A stretch of DNA of 64,000 nt from Microstegium vimineum (lineage: Eukaryota > Streptophyta > Magnoliopsida > Poales > Poaceae), in NCBI GenBank assembly GCA_022036555.1, contig CM039123.1:17396326-17460325 (forward strand), given 5' to 3'. The notes under the pieces were generated by a model. That model did not search any database. It was not told the origin of the DNA and was given only the letters and a program-made list of their open reading frames with translations. Positions within the stretch are counted from its first letter, which is position 1. Every line of letters begins with the position of its first letter. The translations under genes and the position numbers were made by a program. This document shows positions 1 to 12,785 of this stretch, piece after piece.

Positions 1-3000
1 GTCACACCCCAAAATTTCACATTTTGGGTTGTGCTTAGAAAACACTAAATAAAATAAATAATTTCTATGTTCATATAAAAATTTCCAAGATTAGTTTGAT
101 TTGCACAAATTTAGTATAGGAAAAGTGAATTTATAAACTTTTCTAAATCAATTTGTTAGACTTTAATTTTTGTGGTGGTTGTTCATTGCTTGTCTTGATG
201 CATGTGAGTGTTTAAAGTTTTTAAAACACGTTTAGTAAGTCGTTTATCGGTCTCTGGTTCGTCTCCATCTTTTTCTATAATCAAATTCTTGTTCTCGATC
301 TTAATCTTTCGTTTGGACATTCCCAGTATCCGTTGTCTCTTTATCCAAAAGATTATATTGAGTTCATAATTCATCAACATGTCTCTAAATTCTTTCCGGG
401 AATTTTTCTGAATTTTTCCAGACCTTTTTCCTATTTATCTACGAGCAAATTCTAATTTTTAGATGCTCCAAAATATCTTTTCATGAGCTCCAAATACTTT
501 ATTTGGGTTCATTGTGTTCAAAAGTATCTCCGAGAATTTTCCTTGAATTTTTGAGCATTCGGAGTTATTTTTCGTGGCTTAATTAATAGTTCTAGACTTT
601 TCTAGAATTATTTTATTCACAAAAATAATTTATTCCGAAAATAAATAATGAAGACCTCAATTTCCCACCAGCCCACAAAACCCATGTGCAATAATCCTCA
701 TAAATCACAAAAGTCCAAGCATTTTATTTACTAATGGGCTTTGATGGTTAATTTGGCCCGTTAGTAAATGTGAAGGTGCACCATCAATTAATACCATATC
801 GCTAGTTGATGTTGAGGTGGAGAGTCTTCCTCCCTATAAATATGTACCCACCCCCTTGACCAAAGCACACCACGTCTACCACAAGGGGTGCCCCTAGTTT
901 GGGAATACCTAACGGTAGAAAATCATATCTTTTTCCTACTCTGCCGTTATCGTGCAGCCTACTCCTACCGTGGTGATGCTCTCCGATCGACATCCCTTGC
1001 TCGCGTCCGATCGACATCCCTTGGCCCGGTGACCCCCTCCTTCTGCACGAACGAGCAGCAGCAGCATCAAGAGCGTTCGTACGAAAGTGAAGGAAGGAGA
1101 CAAGTGCAATTTTCTTTGACGGTATAATCTCCACCGTTTCTTCGTTTTATCTCCATTTTAGTTCATTCAAGTTGCGTTAGATTCATAGCGTTGTGCTCTA
1201 CGCAGTAACATTAATGTTTTTGGTGTTGCTTAATTACAATTTTTTTATTAATATAAATATTAATTATTTAATGTTTAATCATGAGCTTCATAATTAATTA
1301 AAAGCATGTTAGATTTTAATTATGTTTTATACAATTTGAGTTGCATTAGATCATATTAATATGACCTATAAGGTAGTGCTAATGTTTATCATGTCATATG
1401 CTTTTCTATATATTGTCAAATGTTAAATTGATTAAATATGTTTACAACTAGTTTAATAATTAAAATCAACATAGATTTTATACTAAGATCTTTTGTATAG
1501 AAATATTAATATGAGTAATTGCTAATTTTAATATGCTTTTAGAATATAAGTTGCTTAGTTTAAACATGCACCATAAACTTAGATGCTCTTACATGTCTAT
1601 TTTCTTTTTCAAAGATAAATCTTAACTTGTTTAATAGATTATGTGACAATTCGTATGAATAAAATATGATTAGTTTAGCTTAGCTTTTATAATTCAAATA
1701 TGGTTAATATAATTTGAATTCATATGATTCACATGGTTTTGCTTAAATAAAACAATCAAGCATGTAGGTTTTTCTTTTATAATATAACAAAACTCTTGAT
1801 AGTCAGTTTCTTTCTATAGTAGATCCGTTCTCTACGTTTTCTTGCGTTCTCTCGACCGTAGTAACCGATCTATCTTTTGTATGTTGTTTTCCCTTGTTGG
1901 TGTATTGTTCTTAGGTTTTTCTATTTGTTGTTTGTATGTTGTCTATGTGTGGTGTTTGCTACGAGTAGAACGAGAACCGCTTGTGAGAGTTGAAGATCAA
2001 AAGGTGATGACTCAAACTGATGGTGTGAGAGTTGAGCAAGTGTTTAAGGCAAGTATACATGGGATCATCCTTGTTGTCCTAATCACATTAAAAACTAATT
2101 CATGATATATGCATGTGTTTCCTTGATATCCTATAAGGTTTTCCCTAGATTTGTACCTTATACCTTGTTACCCTGGGATTTATGCATTGGGTAGATCAAG
2201 CTAGTGCTCTTGAAAAATAACTATGATCATGTAACATTGACTAATGACTTATGCAACAAACAGTAAAAGATGCTTTTTAGCAACATGGATTAAGGTGATC
2301 TAGAGCACAGTTTTTGAGATGCTCTAGAACCTCTGTAAGCGATCACCCGAGATTTATAGTACAACCATGAGAGCTATATGGCTCTGGCTTTAGTTTAGTA
2401 TTAGGGTCACTCTCTCGCATGTGGCAGTTCACGAAAGTTGCCATTGCCGAGCGGTTGCGGGGTGCGGCCGGAGTGGCTACCGCTGCGCGTTTGTGTACCA
2501 TCGAGGGGTCCCCGTATACCCCTTGCCCGTGGATCCGTAGTGTCTGTTGTATGTCAGCGAGCCCCTCTGAAAGACTTCATAGTGTACCCTGCCCGCTCAC
2601 CTGGGAGTGTTTTTGGGAGTAATTAACCCGGCAAATAGGCAACACGACTCATGGGTAAAGATGTACAACCTCTGCAGAGTGTCTTAAAACTAATATATTG
2701 CCGTGCTCACGGATACGAGCGGCTTGGAATTCTTATGGAACAAAATGACTTTAATTTACCACTTACTAGTTTTGCTATTCATTATTCATGTGTAATTGAT
2801 CATATGGTTATTGGGGTTTTGATATCATTGATGCTATCCATACGCTAAAATTGTGACAACATAAAAGCTGATGCAGTTTAACTAGTGTCATACTTTTTGA
2901 GCCCCATGAACCCCATGTTTACTTGTTGAGTACGAGATTACTTACGCTTGTTTACTTTTCAATACTTTGGATAAAAAATCCCAGATGGATAACAGAAGAT

Positions 3001-3242
3001 GGATCTAGTGAGATTTCGAAGAAGTGCTAGGCGTATGCAACCCCAGTCAACTGTCCCTGTGAAGTTGGAGCTTCAAGAAAGTTTAGTAATCGTTTCGCCA
3101 TACTTTGATGTAAGTGTTAATGTACCTATGTTTTTCGCTATATAACATTGATTTTGATATCTCTTTTCTGTTGTTGTATGTGTGGACTTCCTGGGCACAC
3201 ATATGGCTAGCCTGGTTTTGTTCTTTAAAACCGGGTGTGACA
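1..3242 (+). repeat. 5' LTR of element 1
   Basis: Direct repeat of 4031-7280 with many small indels; by eye identity is in the mid-90s percent (estimate, not computed). It ends GGGTGTGACA followed at once by the primer site. It holds a TATA box near 835 and, at about 2600-2740, a block also present in the LTR of element G. The short ORFs inside it (for example near 890-1130 and 2420-2630) show no family features and are not genes. Confidence 0.88.
835..840 (+). promoter_or_regulatory. TATA box of 5' LTR, element 1
   Basis: CCCTATAAATATG motif after a promoter-like stretch; the same motif stands at the matching place in the second LTR (4870). It would put the start of the element's RNA near position 865-870, leaving about 2.4 kb of R-U5. 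The transcription start is inferred. Confidence 0.6.
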
Positions 3243-4030
3243 GATTGGTATCAAAGCAATGTTGACTGTAGGACGTATGCCTAGTTAGCACTGGTCACTT
3301 TATAAAGTTTATTTTGCTACAAAACTATTTTCTAAAACCCTTGTCCTCTGAATTGACTATTTCTTAATCCTTGTCCAATTGTCTGTTCCTTATAAGCTTC
3401 CTTTGAGCTATTTTTTCTTATCACCATGGATATTTTGTTTATTTTTGCTTTACTAAAGTTTTCTAGTCTCACCTTGCTCAAAATCTTGATGGCCTTTCAT
3501 CATCTACCACCCACTTTTTAGGGTGTCCACCAATTGAACAGAAGTGCGAGTAGTGTCGATGTGGTGTTTGTGTGCTTATCTTTCTTGTTTGGTCTGTTGC
3601 TTGTGTGTTTTCTCTATATCCTTGATATCCAAAGAAGACCCAACAATGTTTCAAAGGCAATCAAAATCCTTGTTAAGTGGGGTAGCTACCGCTACACCGT
3701 CAACAATTTCAAGTATCTAAGATATAAGGCATAAAGATCTAAAGAAAATTTTTTATCTTTTTTTTCCCATCCCTTTCTACTCTTTGTTCCTTATCATTGC
3801 ACCTTGCTATATGAAGACATAAAGAATAACCTCTATCATTCGTTCAACTTATGTTAATCATCCATCCCTTCAACCTCGAAGATCAACCTTTACCTTTCTT
3901 ATCGTTGTTTGCCGATCTTTCATCTGTGTTCCTACACCTCATAAATCTTGAATCAGCCTTGAAGGTCAACTTTATCTTTCTCTCTAGCCTCTTCGAATCT
4001 CGGGACGAGATTCCTGTTAAGTGGGTAGTT
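3243..4030 (+). other. Coding-free interior of element 1
   Basis: This 788 bp stretch holds the primer site and, at its end, a short block with CTCGGGACGAGATTCC followed by a purine-rich tract (4018-4030). The same block precedes the 3' LTR of element G near 51350-51384. No reading frame with gag, protease, RT or integrase motifs is present. It therefore looks like a Tekay element that kept only the replication signals. Confidence 0.8.
3245..3257 (+). other. Primer-binding site (tRNA-iMet type), element 1
   Basis: TTGGTATCAAAGC begins two bases after the LTR end and matches the usual plant initiator-Met primer site (TGGTATCAGAGC) with one change. It is followed by a leader very like the one at 45091 in element G. 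Confidence 0.8.
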
Positions 4031-7000
4031 TGTCACACCCCAAAATTTCACATTTTGGGTTGTGCTTAGAAAAACTAAATAAAATAAATAATTTCTATGT
4101 TCATATAAAAATTTCCAAGATTAGTTTGATTTGCACAAATTTAGTATAGGAAAAGTGAATTTAATAACTTTTCTAAATCAATTTGTTAGACTTTAATTTT
4201 GTTGTGGTGGTTTTCATTGCTTGTCTTGTTGCATGTGAGTGTTTAAAGTTTTTAAAACACGTTTAGTAAGTCGTTTATCGGTCTCTGGTTCGTCTCTATC
4301 TTTTTCATAACCCAAATTCTTGTTCTCGATCTTAATCTTTCGTTTGGACATTCCCAGTATCCGTTGTCTCTTGATCCAAAAGATTCCCTTGAGTTCATAA
4401 TTCCTCAACATGTCTCTAAATTTCTTTCCGGGAATTTTTCTGAATTTTTCCGGACCTTTTTCCTATTTATCTACGAGCAAATTCTAATTTTTTAGATGCT
4501 CCAAATATCTTTTCATGAGCTCCAAATACTTTATTTGGGTTTCATTGTCTTAAAAAAGTATCTCCGAGAATTTTCCCTAAATTTTGGAGCATTCGGAAGT
4601 ATTTTTCGTGGCTTAATTATTAGTTCTAGACTTTTCTAAAATTATTTTATTCACAAAAATAATTTTTTCCAAAAATAAAATAATGAAGACCTCAACTTCC
4701 CACCAGCCCACAAAGCCCATGTGCAATAATCCTCATAAATCACAAAGTCCCAAGCTTTTATTTACTAATGGGCTTTGATGGTTAATTTGGCCCGTTAGTA
4801 AAATGTGAAGGTGCACCATCAATTAATACCATATCACTAGTTGATGTGAGGTGGAGAGTCTTCCCCCCCTATAAATATGTACCCCACCCCCTTGACCAAA
4901 GCACACCACATCTACCACAAGGGGTGCCCCAGTTTGGGAAACCTAACGGTAGAAAATCATATCTTTTTCCTACCTGCCGTTATCGTGCAACTACTCCAAC
5001 CGTGGTGATGCTCTCCGATCGACATCCCTTGTCCGGTGTCCGATCGACATCCTTGGCCCGACGACCCCCTCCTTCTGCAGAATGAGCAGCAGCAGCATCA
5101 AGAGCGTTCGTACAAAAGTGAAGGAAGGAGACAAGTGCAATTTCTTTGACGGTATAATCTCTAATCTCCATCGTTTCTCTTCGTTTTAAACTCCGTTTTA
5201 GTTCGTTCAAGTTGCGTTAGATTCATAGCGTTGTGCTCTACGCAGTAACGTTAATGTTTTTTGTGTTGCTTAATTATAATTTTTTTATTAATATAAATAT
5301 TAATTATTTAATGTTAATCATGGGCTTCATAATTAATTAAAAGCATGTTAGATTTTTAATTATGTTTTATACAATTTGAGTTGCATTAGATCATATTAAT
5401 ATGACCTATAAGGGATGCTAATGTTTATCTGTCATATGCTTTTCTATATATGTCAAATGTTTAAATTGATTAAAATGTTTGCAACTAGTTTAATAATTAA
5501 AATCAACATAGATTTTATACTAAGATCTTTTGTATAGAAATATTAATATGAGTAATTGCTAATCTTAATATGCTTTTAGAATATAAGTTGCTTAGTTTAA
5601 ACATGCACCATAAACTTAGATGCTCTCACATGTATATTTTCCTTTTTCAAAGATAAATCTTAACTTGTTTAATAGATTATGTGACAATTCGTATGAATAA
5701 AAATATGATTAGTTTTAGCTTAGCTTTTATAATTCAAATATGGTTAATATAATCTGAATTCATATGATTCTCATGGTTTTGCTTAAATAAAACAATCAAG
5801 CATGTAGGTTTTTCTTTTATAATATAACAAAATCCCGATAGTCAGTTTTTTTTCTATAGTAGAATCCGTTCTCTGCGTTTCTTGCGTTCTCTCGACCGTA
5901 GTACCGATCTATCTTTTGTATGTTTTTTTTTCCCTTGTTGGTGTATTGTTCTTAGTTGTTTCTATTTGTTGTTTGTATCTGTCTATGTGTGGTGTTTGCT
6001 ACGAGTAAAACGAGAACCGCTTGTTTAGAGTTGAAGATTAGAAGGTGATGACTCAAACTGATGGTGTGAGAGTTGAGCAAGTGTTTAAGGCAAGTATATA
6101 TGGGATCATCCTTGTTGTCCTAATCACATTTAAAAACTAATTCAGATATATGCATGTGTTTCCTTGATATCCTATAGGTTTTTCCCCAGATTTGTACCTT
6201 ATACCTTGTTACCCTGGGATTTATGCATTGGGTAGACAAGCTAGTGCTCTTGAAAAATAACTATGATCATGTAACATTGACTAATGACTTATGCAACAAA
6301 CAGTAAAAGAAGCTTTTTTAGCAACATGGATTAAGGTGATCTAGAGCACAGTTTTTGAGATGCTCTAGAACCTCTGTAAGCGATCACCCGGGATTTACAG
6401 TACAACCATGAGAGCTACATGGCTCTGGCTTTAGTTCAGTATTAGGTTCACTCTCTCGCATGTGGCAGTTCACGAAAGTTGCCATTGCCGAGTGGTTGCG
6501 GGGTGCGGCCGGAGTGGCTACCGCTGCGCAAGTGTACCATCGAGGGGTCCCCGTATACCCCTTGCCCATGGATCCGTAGTGTCTGTTGTATGTCGCGAGC
6601 CCCTCTGAAAGACTTCATAGTGTACCCTGCCCGCTCACCTTGGAGTGTTTTGGGAGTAATTAACCCGGGCATATGGGCAACACGACTCATGGGTAAAGAT
6701 GTACAACCTCTGCAAGTGTCTTAAAACTAATATATTAGCCGTGCTCAGGATACGAGCGGCCTGGAAATTCTTATGGAACAGAATGACTTTAATCTACCAC
6801 TTACTAGTTTGCTATTCATTATTCATGTGTACTTGATCATATGGTTATTGGGCTTTTGATATCATTGATGCTATCCATACGCTAAAATTGTGACAACATA
6901 AAAGCTGATTCAGTTTAACTAGTGTCATAGTTTTTGAGCCTCATGAACCCCATGTTTCCTATTGAGTACGAGATTACTTACGCTTGTTTACTTTTCAATA

Positions 7001-7280
7001 CTTTGGAAAAAATCCCGGATGGGTAACAGAAGATGGAAATCTAGTGAGATTTCGAAGAAGTGAAGGCGTATGCAACCCCCAGTCAACTGTCCCTGTGAAG
7101 TTGGAGCTTCAAGAAAGTTTAGTAATCGTTCCGTCATACTTTGATGTAAGTTTTAATGTACCTATGTTTTCGCTATATAACATTGATTTTGATATTCTTC
7201 TTTTCTGTTGTTGTATGTGTGGACTTCCTGGGCACACATATGGCTAGCCTGGTTTTTTTTCTTTAAAACCAGGTGTGAAA
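4031..7280 (+). repeat. 3' LTR of element 1
   Basis: Starts TGTCACACC after a purine-rich tract and runs in parallel with 1-3242 to GTGTGAAA at 7280, where the final CA has become AA. TATA box at 4870-4876. Small indels against the 5' LTR occur mostly in homopolymers, so part of the divergence could be sequence error rather than age. Confidence 0.85.
4870..4876 (+). promoter_or_regulatory. TATA box of 3' LTR, element 1
   Basis: TATAAAT preceded by a C-run, at the position equivalent to 835 in the first LTR. Confidence 0.55.
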
Positions 7281-10200
7281 AAATCGGTTTAAGAGTCTAG
7301 AGGGAATGCATTCTATATCTTGGTCAAGGCATGATAAATGGTAACAATGAACTTATGCCAAAGAGAACATACCACCACCAAAGTAGATATATCACCATTT
7401 TAGTATGACCATCATAAGTAAGAATTGGTGATTTGGATGGCCATAGTTATCACTTGAAGAAATGTGTGAAAAAAGAGCTTTCATGATCATCCAAGATCCA
7501 TATTAGGTTCCTAGTTCTTTCTTCACCTAAAGCAACTCACATAGAGAGCAAAAAGGTAAAATTCATAAAACTTGCAAATTGTGAACTAGGAGTTACCACT
7601 TTTGTTGATAAGATCCTAGGTAATCAATGGGATGGACCATGAGCACTTGAAGAGCTATAGAGTGGAGAACTAACAATGAAAGTCCACAAATCAATTATTT
7701 CTCCTAACCCATTACGGCTGGTTCCACCAAGGATTGGGGCATTCAACACTAGACCAGAAGCTCTTGGTTTATAAAGACCAAGACTTCCATGAATAAATGT
7801 GAGGCAGCCAGAGAATCTAAAGGAACCATCCATCCTTGTTTCTCCAATGTGTGAGACACCATAATCATGAATTTGAGAGAAAACCATTTGTCTCACAATA
7901 GATAGACTAGACTCCCCTCAATTTGTGCATACAAGGGTACACAAAGTACACTAATGCATATAAATGATCTTGGGGTCAAGGGAGAATTTATACTATATAC
8001 CAACTGACTTCAAACTCCTTCAAGCAACTTGTATTTTACTTCCAAGAAGTAAGTTTTCAAATTTTGTCTTCCTTGAAAAGAATTCATATCTCTCATACCA
8101 TAGACCAATATGCATGAAATTTGGTAGAGATGTTCATACATGAGTCCTCTAGCTTCTGTCAAATTTTCAGCTCATTTGGACTCCATTGATCAGCCAAATT
8201 AACTTTCCACTAACTGCTAGAGTCTGAAATACACTGAATTTTCAGATTTGCCTTTCTTGGAGAAAAATTCATATATCTCAGATTACTAATCGAGTATGCA
8301 TAAAACTTGGTAGAGATGTGTATATATGTGTCCTCTAACTTTTGTGAGAGTTTCAGTTCATTTGGACACCATTAGGTCAGCCAAACATATTTTCTTTCAA
8401 AACTATCAAAGTCTGAAACTGCAGTGCTAGAGCTGACAGAAATCAACTCAAACTGACTTTCTTGTAAACCAATCTCTATGACAATTGTGCAGCAGCAAGT
8501 AATACATGTGTATAGCATGCTCACAAAAATTTTCATCCCAATCCATCAGTGTTTTGAACTTCCAGATCAATGCTTGAAGGCAGCTAACTCAAAATTTCAT
8601 TTTTCTGGACAAATTTGATGATTTTTAATCCTTATCTACTTCTTGTCCAATCTTGAGGTGATTTTGGTTGAGGATACTCACAAGATATTATTTCCATTCA
8701 GTCTCTTATCAATGCTTATAATCTTGTGAATTATTCCTATATGCTTTAATTTAACTCAACCTCATCTTACTTTAGGTGAAGAGTAACCTTCTAGCTTGTG
8801 ATTCATCCAATTCAAGCACAACCTCTTCTTCTTGATTTTCTATAAACAAGCTCAAATACAAGAGGTCATTAGTAACACAAGCACTAGTTTCTCATTTAGT
8901 AACCCTTTATATATGGAAAGCAAGTGGGTTACTAAAATAGAGAAACCTCATAACATGGACTAAATCTCCCTTAAAGTCTCATGCACACCTTTAAGTGGAA
9001 TGGGAATGTGAAAGTGCATGGTTGGTCAATTAAGTCCAAGGGTAATTTTAAGCCATATTATGGTGAGTGCCTAATAGAGAAAAATCAACTCCAAATCAAC
9101 TAGAGAGAGAAAAACATCACATAGTTTAGGATTGATGACCTTCCTATGATAGAACACTCCATTTGAGAAACACATTCAATTAGCTAGTGAGACTACACAA
9201 ATATCACTTAGAGAGAAAGGTTAGTCTCACAAACTCTAGACATAGAGTAAAGTCCCTTTTGATAAGTGTTCTAAGTATTGAATTTCTCACATAACACTTT
9301 ATTCAATTAAGAACTTGGGATTTCACTCTATGTCTAGGTCATGGCAACAAAAGGATAATCAAATTGAAATATGCCAAGAAATACTTACAACCATTAGAGC
9401 ATGTAGATGGCCATAATATGAATGATATTTTGTCAATCTATCATATGACAAGAATACATCAAGTAGAGAGTTCTTGAATTATGAGTGATAAGTGTCTCTA
9501 CTTGACTTAAGCTTGATTCTTCATTCTCGGACTTCTTGAAATTTACTTGTATTCATCAATGTGAGCCAAGTATTTGAATCCCTCAAACCAATTTAATGTA
9601 TGCTTTCTTCATCTTGAAATTCTTGGGTTTGAAGTCCACAAAGGAAATTCAAGTCATCTATGTTACTTGGTGTGAATGATCAATTCAATCTCAATCATAC
9701 TTTCTTCCATGACCAGCAATCAATATATATAACCTCAAGTGTTTTATTTCCCTAAGTGTCCACAAAACACAAAGGAATAAGATGTGAAATATCATGCACT
9801 TGAGATTTAGTTGTTACCACCCTTATGAATGTAATGGATGAGGTGGTCTTTTCATCTTACATTTCTGATGATCATGATGTAGGCTTCATCCATGGTTTGG
9901 ACTGATCTCAGCTGCTACTGAGGTAGGAGGGGCGGCACTGCCGCCCGGTGCGGTACTGCCGCCCTACTGATTTCTAGCAGGTGCGTGTGCTGCACTTCTT
10001 CATAGAGTACGTCAGCGGAAATTTGGTGCAGTAGCAACTTAATGATCTCATGTCTCTGTACTTCATAACCTACAACATAATAAGAACTTGCACTACTAGA
10101 GAGCCATTAAAAGCATCATATGGAAGATGATTTATTTAAATTTGAAGTATTCTAACCACTCTTAACAAGTCACAAACACATACATATTTGTGAATTGCTA

Positions 10201-10408
10201 GAGACTACACAAGTCAAGTGGCTAGCTAGCAAATTTATATACTAATTACCAAGGTGAATATGATGTTTGAAATATTTCCATAAATCCATCTTCGGGTCAA
10301 CCATATAAGGAGGACAATGTGAATTGGTTGATAGCTTGAGTGAATATTTTCAATCAACTTGCTCAAGCACCCCGAAGCTTCATATCACCTTCAAGCACCT
10401 ACAACACT
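7281..10408. other. Non-coding stretch, probably post-gag part of element F
   Basis: AT-rich sequence of about 3.1 kb without any recognisable coding region. It follows, on the minus strand, the end of the gag pseudogene of element F and is cut at 7280 by element 1. A GC-rich GGCACTGCCGCC motif lies near 9930-9965, resembling motifs in F's gag region and LTR. No pol domain and no second copy of the 27201-29469 LTR is visible. A 90-residue minus-strand ORF (7624-7896) has no recognisable features. Confidence 0.5.
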
Positions 10409-11836
10409 TCAGGCACAATTTGGTACCCATACCAAGATGGGTCCATCAAGGTTAGTCACAAGAGACTTAGGCACCCAAAGGACTTTGTGCTAGCATGTGG
10501 TGAACCAATCACCTTTCTAACACAAGTGTCATTTTTGGGTCTCCTAAGCAAATTTTCATCAATTGAAGAGTTTGGCTTAGGAGTGTTACCCATGGGACAA
10601 TCCTTACCGAAATGTCCCTTTGTTCTACAAGTGTAGCATAGGGGGCTCTTGTTCTTGTTGGCCTTCTTTTCTTGCCTTTTGCTTGCTACCTTGCTAGTGA
10701 GCCTCTTTCTTGATTATGCCAAGCCTTCATCATTCATGTAGGGGCATGATGCAATTTCATGTCCTTCTCATTGCATCCATAACACTTCCTATTGCTTGTT
10801 CTTGTGTTCTTCTTTGGAAGTGTGGCTTGGTCATCAACCTTGTTGGAACACATAGAGGCATTGTGTCCCATGTTGAAGCACTTAACATGAGCATCTTTTT
10901 CTTCTCTTGGATCTTGCTCATGTTCTTCTCTTCTTTCTTCATAGTGCAATCTCTCACATGGTGACCCTCTTTCTTGCACTTGAAGCAAGTGATGAAAACC
11001 TTCTTTGGTTTCTGAGGTTCTTTCTTTGGCTTGGAGACCTTCTTCTTGAGATTGACTTGAGTAGGGGTAAAAAGTGGTAGCCTTCCCTTTTCTGTGGGAG
11101 CGGCACTGCCGCTCTTAGGTAGCTGTGCTGCTCGGGGCTGCTGTTGTGCCACTATCTGTGCAGGCTGATTTGTACCAACTTTGCCCTTGCTCTCAACCTA
11201 TGCACATTCAAACCCATTGTTGGACTTGTGATTTAGTTGATGGGATTTGGTGCATGAATTGGTTGATCCCTTGCAATGAATCAATTCCCTTCTTAGCTTC
11301 TCAATCTCTTCCTTGAGCAGTTCATTTCTTTTGTGATGGAGTCATCACAGGTTTCTATATATACATGCTCAACGGAAGGTTGGCTTGCTTGAGAGCAACA
11401 ATTGTTAGCACATGATAAAATAGATTGAACTTGTGTATATGTGCATATGTGGGTGTGAGGTTGATATGATTTTACCACTGTTATCATAACCTCATGAGCA
11501 ATCTCTAGCATGATATGAGAATCCATAATCTTATCATGAGAGCACAATAGCTCATCATGACTTTCTTGCAAAGTCTCATTCTTGCTAGTGAACCTTTCCA
11601 CTTTCTCCTTAAGCATATAATTCTTATCTTCTAATTGAGCAACACAAGATAGAGAGTTATATAGTATGAGTTTGCTCAATTGATAAGTTTTCATACCTTT
11701 TGACCAAACTAGCATGAGAGCACCTAAGCTTTTCATGCTTTTTGGTCAACTTCTCCAAGCATTTGATCTTTTCAATGCAAAAGTCATCTTGCTTATGAAG
11801 TGTTTATTCTTGCTCATTTATTTTCTCCATGAGCTT
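10409..11836 (-). pseudogene. gag, C-terminal part, of element F (broken)
   Basis: Continues the gag begun at 27150 after the Tat insertion. In order it holds a Glu/Lys-rich coiled-coil region (about 11730-11300, with 'LEDKNYMLKEKVERF' and 'ETLQESHDELL'), a basic Lys/Pro stretch (about 11090-10990), a CCHC knuckle (CFKCKKEGHHVRDC), a second knuckle-like motif ending GHNASMC, a third that starts CYGCNEK and is out of frame by one base, and a fourth (CYTC...GHFGKDC). It ends near 10409 with a Trp-Val-Pro-rich tail and a TGA. Several frameshifts and stops break it. Gag proteins of this kind package element RNA; four knuckles in a row is more than the usual one or two. Family: copia/Sirevirus-like gag, not certain. 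Confidence 0.7.
11832..11836. repeat. Target-site duplication AGCTT, left of Tat element
   Basis: AGCTT directly before the LTR start TGTCGG; the same five bases follow the other LTR at 26364-26368. This marks 11837-26363 as one integration event. Confidence 0.9.
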
Positions 11837-11993
11837 TGTCGGGTACGAAGGTAAGGGGTACCCTAAACCCTTCGATAAATTAATGCTAAACATAGCAACC
11901 ATTTTTAAGGCAAGGACCAGCCCACTACTCGGTAAGATGCGGCCCGTCAATCGAGGGCCCCCTCTGCACCAACTACGGCAACAAGCCACGGGC

Positions 11994-12172
11994 CGGCTCC
12001 ACCTCGACAAACGGATGAGGGGTCGAACGAACGACCCCCGGCTCCACCTCGACGACAGATGAGGGGTCGAGCGAACGACCCCCGGCTCCACCTCGACGAC
12101 GGACGAGGGGTCGAGCGAACGACCCCCGGCTCCAGCTCGACGACGGACGAGGGTGTCGAACGAACGACCCCC
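11994..12172 (+). repeat. ~44 bp minisatellite in Tat LTR (four units)
   Basis: Four head-to-tail copies of a unit beginning GGCTCCACCTCGAC and ending CGAACGACCCCC. The 3' LTR has only three (about 25276-25410). LTRs are identical at insertion, so unit number changed afterwards, or one unit was lost or gained in the assembly. Confidence 0.85.
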
Positions 12173-12778
12173 GACCTCTACCTCGACTTCGACCTCTCGA
12201 ACCCCGTCGACGCCTCGACCTCCCCCTCGAACAAGGGTCAAGCAGACAACCCTCGGACGAGGGGCTCGATTAACCCAACTGCTCCGGTATGGGTCAAAGT
12301 GAACCCACCTAACGACATGGGTGCCCGCGTCCGCTGTCAAATCCGCCAACTCCCCGTCCAGTCCCCGATTCCCGTCAACTGTGCCGCCACTGTTGCCACT
12401 ACGCGAGTACAGACTCCAACAGTACCCCTCGGAAAGTGAACAGTGCGACCCTCGACGACGACTTCGGGAATGCGACGGAGTCCACACAGGGCTCGACTCC
12501 CTCCGTCGACCGGGGGCTCGACTACCCTCCTCTTCAACAACTCCGGTACGGAAGCCGTCCCATCCGCTCCGTCCCGCTTGGGGCCGTGGGACTCGCGCCT
12601 GCCTGCAGACACTGCACAGCGACAACTTCTACTGCCGCCGCACGAACCAGGGACGCCTGAAGGACGGGAAGGCCATGCCGCCACAGTACCCGATGTCTCT
12701 CCGCCAACACTGTGCCGCGGAGACGCCACCCATACCACTACAGTTAGGGCCCTGTATCCTCGGACCTCCCCTTAGTCT

Positions 12779-12785
12779 ATAAAAG
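12779..12785 (+). promoter_or_regulatory. TATA box of Tat 5' LTR
   Basis: TATAAAA followed by GGGG, about 355 bp before the LTR end. In the 3' LTR the matching site (about 26007) reads TATAGAA, so that copy is weakened. Confidence 0.65.

Larger units (their letters stand above)
1..7280 (+). mobile_element. Non-autonomous Tekay-like Ty3/gypsy LTR element (element 1)
   Basis: Two long direct repeats (1-3242 and 4031-7280) flank a 788 bp interior with a tRNA-Met-type primer site directly after the first repeat and a purine-rich stretch directly before the second. The repeats start (T)GTCACACC and end GTGTGACA (the last copy reads GTGTGAAA), as expected of LTRs. The first T of the 5' LTR lies just outside the window. 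No gag or pol is present, so the element must have been moved in trans. Its leader and its last bases before the 3' LTR resemble those of element G (44842-54861). Target duplication cannot be checked because the left flank is missing. Confidence 0.85.

Noticed and set aside
1..7280. Tandem segmental duplication of 4 kb
   Set aside because: The primer site after the first copy, the purine tract before the second and TG...CA ends identify the copies as LTRs.
7624..7896. 90-codon minus-strand ORF
   Set aside because: No recognisable family, no neighbouring gene structure, length within chance for this stretch.
9012..9030. TGAAAGTGCATGG as the start of a plus-strand LTR
   Set aside because: It resembles the F LTR start but in the wrong orientation for F, with no matching end, primer site or partner.
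10340..10964. Plus-strand ORFs of 98 and 84 codons
   Set aside because: They lie opposite the F gag pseudogene, whose minus-strand knuckles explain the open frames.
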